Positions 60,556 to 64,000 of a DNA stretch of 64,000 nt are shown in pieces. The notes beneath the pieces were generated by a model. That model saw only the letters and a program-made list of their open reading frames with translations, was not told the origin of the DNA and did no database searches. The position numbers and the translations under genes are program-made. Source of the stretch: Planctomycetota bacterium (GTDB taxonomy: Bacteria > Planctomycetota > Phycisphaerae > Phycisphaerales > UBA5793); NCBI GenBank assembly GCA_963205185.1, contig CAUJHZ010000023.1:1-64000 (forward strand), read 5' to 3'. How positions within the stretch are numbered: the first letter of the stretch is position 1; every line of letters starts with the position of its first letter.

Positions 60556-61884
60556 TCAGCCCGCAGCGCCCGTGGCGTGGGCCGCGTCGCTGGGCACCTG
60601 GTCTTCGGGAACGCGCTCGATACTCGCGCCAAGAGCCCGAAGACGTTCTTCCATGCGCTGGTAGCCGCGATCGAGGTGATAGACGCGGTAGATGACCGTG
60701 CGGCCGCGCGCGGCAAGGCCGGCAAGAACCAGCGACGCCGAAGCGCGCAGGTCGCTCGCCATCACCGGCGCCCCGATGAGCTGCGGCACACCTGAAACCA
60801 CCACGGTCGAACCCTGCCGGTGCAGGCTCGCACCCATGCGGCTCAACTCTGCCACATGCAGGAAGCGCTGCTCGTAGATGCGCTCGGTCACGATGCTGTT
60901 GCCGTCGGCGAGGCAGAGCAGCGCCATCGTCTGCGCCTGGAGATCGGTCGGGAAGCCCGGATGAGGCTGAGTGGTCACCTGCACGGGGTTCAGCCGCCGG
61001 TTCGTCTCGACCACGACGCTGCAGCGGCTCGCCGGCTGGCCAGGGTCCAGGCGCGTCACCGACACGCCGATCTCTTCGAGTCGGTCGAGGACGGCGAGCA
61101 GCGAGTCGAGCGGGCAGTTGTCGATCGTCACCTGGCCGTTGGTGATGGCCGAAGCGATCATGTAGGTTCCCGCTTCGATGCGGTCGGGCATGATGCGCAT
61201 CTCGGCAGGTCCGAGTTCATCGACGCCGTGGATCGTGATGCGCGGCGTGCCGGCGCCTTCGATGCGCGCGCCCATAGCGCGCAGCGTGTCCGCGAGGTTG
61301 ACAATCTCCGGCTCGCACGCGGCGCACTCGATAATGGTTGTGCCTTTGGCCAGCGTCGCGGCGGACATGACGTTGGCGGTTCCGAGAACCGTCGAGCCCG
61401 CCGGCCCGCCGAGGAAGATCGTTGCGCCGGTGAGTTCGTCGGCGGTGGCGACGATGTCGCCGCCTTCGAGGTGGATCTCGGCGCCGAGCGCTCGCAGGCC
61501 GCGCAGATGCAGATCGACGGGCCGGTCGCCGATGGCGCAGCCGCCCGGCATTGAGACTCGGACCTTCTTGCGCCGGGCCAGAAGCGGTCCGAGAATGCAG
61601 ATGCTCGCCCGCATGGTGCGGACGATCTCGTATCGGGCGTGGCTTGCGGTCTCGTCGATAACGTGCAGCCGGGTGAGGTTGCCGTCCTGCTGGACGTCGC
61701 AGCCGAGTTCGGCGAGCAAACCCCGCATGTTGCTCAGGTCGCGCAGATCGGGCACATCGCGCAGCGTGAGCGGCTGATCAGTGAGCAGTGCCGCAGCCAT
61801 GATCGGCAGGGCCGCGTTCTTGGACCCGCTGACCGTCAGTCGCCCCTTGAGGCGTCGTCCGCCTTCGATGACAAAGGTATCCAT
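60556..61884 (-). CDS. murA: UDP-N-acetylglucosamine 1-carboxyvinyltransferase
   Basis: A 442-residue MurA of the usual length, the first committed enzyme of peptidoglycan synthesis. It has the SGSKNAALP motif (Lys22-Asn23), the active-site loop with Cys116 in MPGGCAIGDRPVD, and the FPTDLQAQTMALLCLADG region near the C-terminus. The presence of Cys116 predicts fosfomycin sensitivity. Its presence fits the finding that many Planctomycetota have peptidoglycan. The ATG at 61884 has a weak GGGG ribosome-binding site. Confidence 0.95.
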   Translation of the reverse strand: MDTFVIEGGRRLKGRLTVSGSKNAALPIMAAALLTDQPLTLRDVPDLRDLSNMRGLLAELGCDVQQDGNLTRLHVIDETASHARYEIVRTMRASICILGPLLARRKKVRVSMPGGCAIGDRPVDLHLRGLRALGAEIHLEGGDIVATADELTGATIFLGGPAGSTVLGTANVMSAATLAKGTTIIECAACEPEIVNLADTLRAMGARIEGAGTPRITIHGVDELGPAEMRIMPDRIEAGTYMIASAITNGQVTIDNCPLDSLLAVLDRLEEIGVSVTRLDPGQPASRCSVVVETNRRLNPVQVTTQPHPGFPTDLQAQTMALLCLADGNSIVTERIYEQRFLHVAELSRMGASLHRQGSTVVVSGVPQLIGAPVMASDLRASASLVLAGLAARGRTVIYRVYHLDRGYQRMEERLRALGASIERVPEDQVPSDAAHATGAAG

Positions 61885-62141
61885 AATCGCCCCGCTCACT
61901 TCGCCTGGCTGTGCACATCCTATCGCGCCCGGCCGCCATTGCATCGTCCGTGCGGGCTCGCCGGCTGCAGGAATCGCGGAAACTTTCGCCAGGCCGCACA
62001 GGCGTTACGGCTTCACGTCATTCGCCGGCTTTCTGATCTTCACTCCCGACAAGGCCCGGCAATGAATTGTACATTGGAGGGTGTTGGATTGAGAAGGCCT
62101 TGTCAAAGCCTTGCAGTCTGATCTGTTGATGGAAGGAAGCA

Positions 62142-63014
62142 ATGATGAAACGCAACCAAGCCTTGTTCGCGATCGTGGGAATGGGCCTTCTCGCGCCAAC
62201 GGGCGCACTGCTGGCTCAGGAGGCTCCTCCGGACACGCTCGAACTGTCGGGCGTCGTCCGCGACTTTATTGAGCGCACCAAGAACGGCGGCCACCCCGAC
62301 TTCGAAGCGGTGCCCGCCGGCGGCTACGGCCACTACATGGGCAACATCTCGTCCATGCTCGACGAGGAGCGCAAGCCGGTCTTCGTCGGCGGCGGCCACA
62401 AGGTGCTCAGCCAGTGGCGCAACTCAGCGGGCCAGGCCATTCTGCCCGCGCTCTACGACCACTCGATGGGCGACACCGCAGGCAGTCTGAGTTCGACCGT
62501 AGACAAGGGCGGCATCACCTCCGCCGAGTCGTTTGCGCAGTGGTACCGCGACGTGCCGGGCCTCAACCTCAGCCAGCCCATCACCGTCACCCTGACCAAG
62601 TCGGGCGGCACCGAAGAGATGCCCATCTACACCTACCAGAACAACTCGTTCTTCCCGCTCGACCACCAGTTGTACGGCAACTCGGGCGGCTCGCCGGACC
62701 ACAACTTCCACTTCACCATGGAGCTGCGCACGAAGTTCACCTACAAGGAAGGCGCCGGCCAGGTCTTCTCCTTCTACGGCGACGACGACGTGTGGGTGTT
62801 CATCAACGGTGAACTCGTCATTGACATCGGCGGCGTGCACGGCAAGGTCAACCAGGTGGTCGAACTCGACCGCCTCGACCTGACCGACGGCCAGCTCTGC
62901 ACGCTGGACTTCTTCTTCGCCGAACGTCACCGCACCGAGTCCAACTTCCGGATCGATACGACCCTCCAACTCGAATCGGACACCATGCCGACCGTCAGCG
63001 CTCTGTACGACTGA
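62142..63014 (+). CDS. Secreted fibro-slime domain protein
   Basis: A 290-residue exported protein with a signal peptide ending at LLAQ. The mature protein is one fibro-slime domain: LSGVVRDFIERTKNGGHPDFE at the start, then GQVFSFYGDDDVWVFINGELVIDIGGVHG and LDFFFAERHRTESNFRIDT. The domain is PA14-like and found in surface adhesins of Fibrobacter, slime moulds and Planctomycetota. A GGAAGGA ribosome-binding site precedes the ATG. The gene ends at a strong terminator and is probably monocistronic. A role in adhesion or glycan binding is likely. Confidence 0.88.
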   Translation: MMKRNQALFAIVGMGLLAPTGALLAQEAPPDTLELSGVVRDFIERTKNGGHPDFEAVPAGGYGHYMGNISSMLDEERKPVFVGGGHKVLSQWRNSAGQAILPALYDHSMGDTAGSLSSTVDKGGITSAESFAQWYRDVPGLNLSQPITVTLTKSGGTEEMPIYTYQNNSFFPLDHQLYGNSGGSPDHNFHFTMELRTKFTYKEGAGQVFSFYGDDDVWVFINGELVIDIGGVHGKVNQVVELDRLDLTDGQLCTLDFFFAERHRTESNFRIDTTLQLESDTMPTVSALYD

Positions 63015-63070
63015 TGCACAGCGATCGCGGCCTGTCCATGCGGGCCCGGTTGTTGGAGGATCGACACACG

Positions 63071-63107
63071 CGGCGCCCCGACAGTGTTCGGGGCGCCGTT
63101 CGTTTTT
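63071..63107 (+). terminator. Intrinsic terminator of the fibro-slime gene
   Basis: An 11-bp GC stem (CGGCGCCCCGA paired with TCGGGGCGCCG) with a 6-nt loop is followed by TTCGTTTTT on the plus strand, 57 nt after the stop. Confidence 0.9.
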
Positions 63108-63115
63108 CGACGCGG

Positions 63116-64000
63116 CTATGGCCGCTGATCGGTTTCGCCGGCGAACAGCGGCGTGCTCAGATAGCGCTCGCCGAAACTGCATGCAATCGTGACGATCTTC
63201 CTGCCGCGATACTCCGGACGCGCCGCGACGCGCAGCGCCGCGCAAACGTTGGCCCCCGTGCTGATGCCGCCCAGGATCCCCTCGTGCCGCGCCAGCCGCC
63301 GGCTCCACTCGAACGCCTCGTCATTGGTCACGGTAACCGTCTCGTTGAGCAGCGTCGTGTCGAGGTTGCGCGGGATGAATCCGGCCCCGATGCCCTGGAT
63401 CTTGTGCAGACCCGGCTTGCCGCCCGAAATCACCGGCGAGTCCGCGGGCTCCACGGCGATCGACTTGAAATCAGCATGGTGACGGCGGATGAATCGCGTC
63501 ACGCCGGTGATCGTGCCGCCCGTTCCCACGCCGGCGACAATCGCGTCGATGTCGCGCCCCGAATCCTCCCAGATCTCCGGCCCGGTCGTCGCCTCGTGGA
63601 TCGCCGGGTTGGCGGGATTGTCGAACTGCTGGGGCATGAACGCATTGGAATCGGCGGCGACAAGTTCGCGGGCCCGCTCGATGGCCCCGCCCATGCCCTG
63701 GGTCGCCGGCGTGAGCACGATCGTCGCACCCAGATGCCGCAGCATCGCGCGGCGTTCGAGGCTCATCGACTCGGGCATCGTCAGCGTCAGCTGGTAGCCG
63801 CGCGCCGCGCAGACGAACGCCAGCGCGATGCCCGTGTTGCCGCTCGTGGGCTCGATGATGTGGGTCTGGGCGTTGATTCGCCCGTCACGCTCGCCGGCTT
63901 CGATCATCGCCAGGCCGATGCGGTCTTTGACGCTCGCCAGCGGGTTGAGGAACTCGAGTTTGAGATACACCGACGCGCCGCCCTCGGGCGACAGCCGTTT
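63116..64000 (-). CDS. cysK: Cysteine synthase (partial, N-terminus outside window)
   Basis: The visible 294 residues cover most of an O-acetylserine sulfhydrylase. LEFLNPLASVKDRIG holds the PLP-binding Lys, PTSGNTGIALAF the acetate-binding loop, VGTGGTITGV the phosphate loop, and PDSPVISGG plus GIGAGFIP the C-terminal domain. It makes cysteine from O-acetylserine and sulfide. The frame stays open to the window edge; a GTG near 63970 is not the real start because homology continues upstream. Cystathionine beta-synthase-like activity is the alternative, but no regulatory domain is present. Confidence 0.92.
   Translation of the reverse strand, partial: KRLSPEGGASVYLKLEFLNPLASVKDRIGLAMIEAGERDGRINAQTHIIEPTSGNTGIALAFVCAARGYQLTLTMPESMSLERRAMLRHLGATIVLTPATQGMGGAIERARELVAADSNAFMPQQFDNPANPAIHEATTGPEIWEDSGRDIDAIVAGVGTGGTITGVTRFIRRHHADFKSIAVEPADSPVISGGKPGLHKIQGIGAGFIPRNLDTTLLNETVTVTNDEAFEWSRRLARHEGILGGISTGANVCAALRVAARPEYRGRKIVTIACSFGERYLSTPLFAGETDQRP

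Overview
The window is GC-rich bacterial DNA, almost fully coding, with no rRNA, tRNA or CRISPR array that I could find. Several gene types point to Planctomycetota, most likely a Phycisphaerae relative. These are a fibro-slime domain protein, secreted FG-GAP and beta-propeller proteins that end in a shared cysteine module, a sulfatase with a DNRLRE-like tail, a PEGA lipoprotein, DUF433/DUF5615 pairs, and a three-gene type III polyketide synthase operon. The lineage is an inference from gene content.

Layout. 1-9.3 kb: a secreted beta-propeller protein (cut by the left edge), a GH2 glycosidase, a sugar ABC transporter operon without its own ATPase (two permeases, then the binding protein), and a second secreted propeller protein. 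9.7-22.5 kb: a tightly packed glycan locus with glycosyltransferases, a B12-binding radical SAM enzyme, two methyltransferases, a nucleotide-sugar dehydrogenase, a GDP-mannose 3,5-epimerase-like enzyme and an HldE-like fusion. 22.5-30 kb: a DUF433/DUF5615 pair, an M29 aminopeptidase, an FG-GAP protein, three tandem paralogous membrane proteins of unknown function and an acetolactate-decarboxylase-like lipoprotein. 30-42 kb: UDP-glucuronate decarboxylase, a sulfatase, ClpB, a glycosyltransferase-methyltransferase fusion, a coiled-coil secreted protein, a PEGA lipoprotein, an M32 carboxypeptidase and a TPR protein. 41.9-49 kb: valS and a run of housekeeping and hypothetical genes. 49-52.4 kb: a second DUF433/DUF5615 pair, pyrB, a NUDIX hydrolase and a deoxyhypusine-synthase-like gene. 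52.5-56.6 kb: methyltransferase, FAD oxidoreductase and type III PKS, with a divergent UbiA prenyltransferase. 56.6-64 kb: a hydrolase, DUF502, hpf-ptsN-ptsH, a methyltransferase, murA, a fibro-slime protein and cysK (cut by the right edge).

Most striking observation. The only valyl-tRNA synthetase gene in the window carries an in-frame insertion of about 220 codons. The insertion encodes a REP-associated tyrosine transposase (HUH/Y1 family) flanked by perfect 30-bp inverted repeats. The reading frame is unbroken from the synthetase HLGH motif to the KMSKS motif and beyond, so an essential enzyme appears to be made as a fusion with a transposase.

Other notable patterns. Many genes without a Shine-Dalgarno sequence have a TACAAT-like hexamer 5-9 nt before the start codon, which suggests leaderless mRNAs. 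The secreted proteins share a C-terminal four-cysteine module. The PKS operon resembles phenolic-lipid operons of other bacteria and lies beside a prenyltransferase. The glycan genes (UGD, UXS, GME-like, HldE-like) could together supply UDP-glucuronate, UDP-xylose, GDP-L-galactose-type and heptose-type donors to the glycosyltransferases of the same locus.
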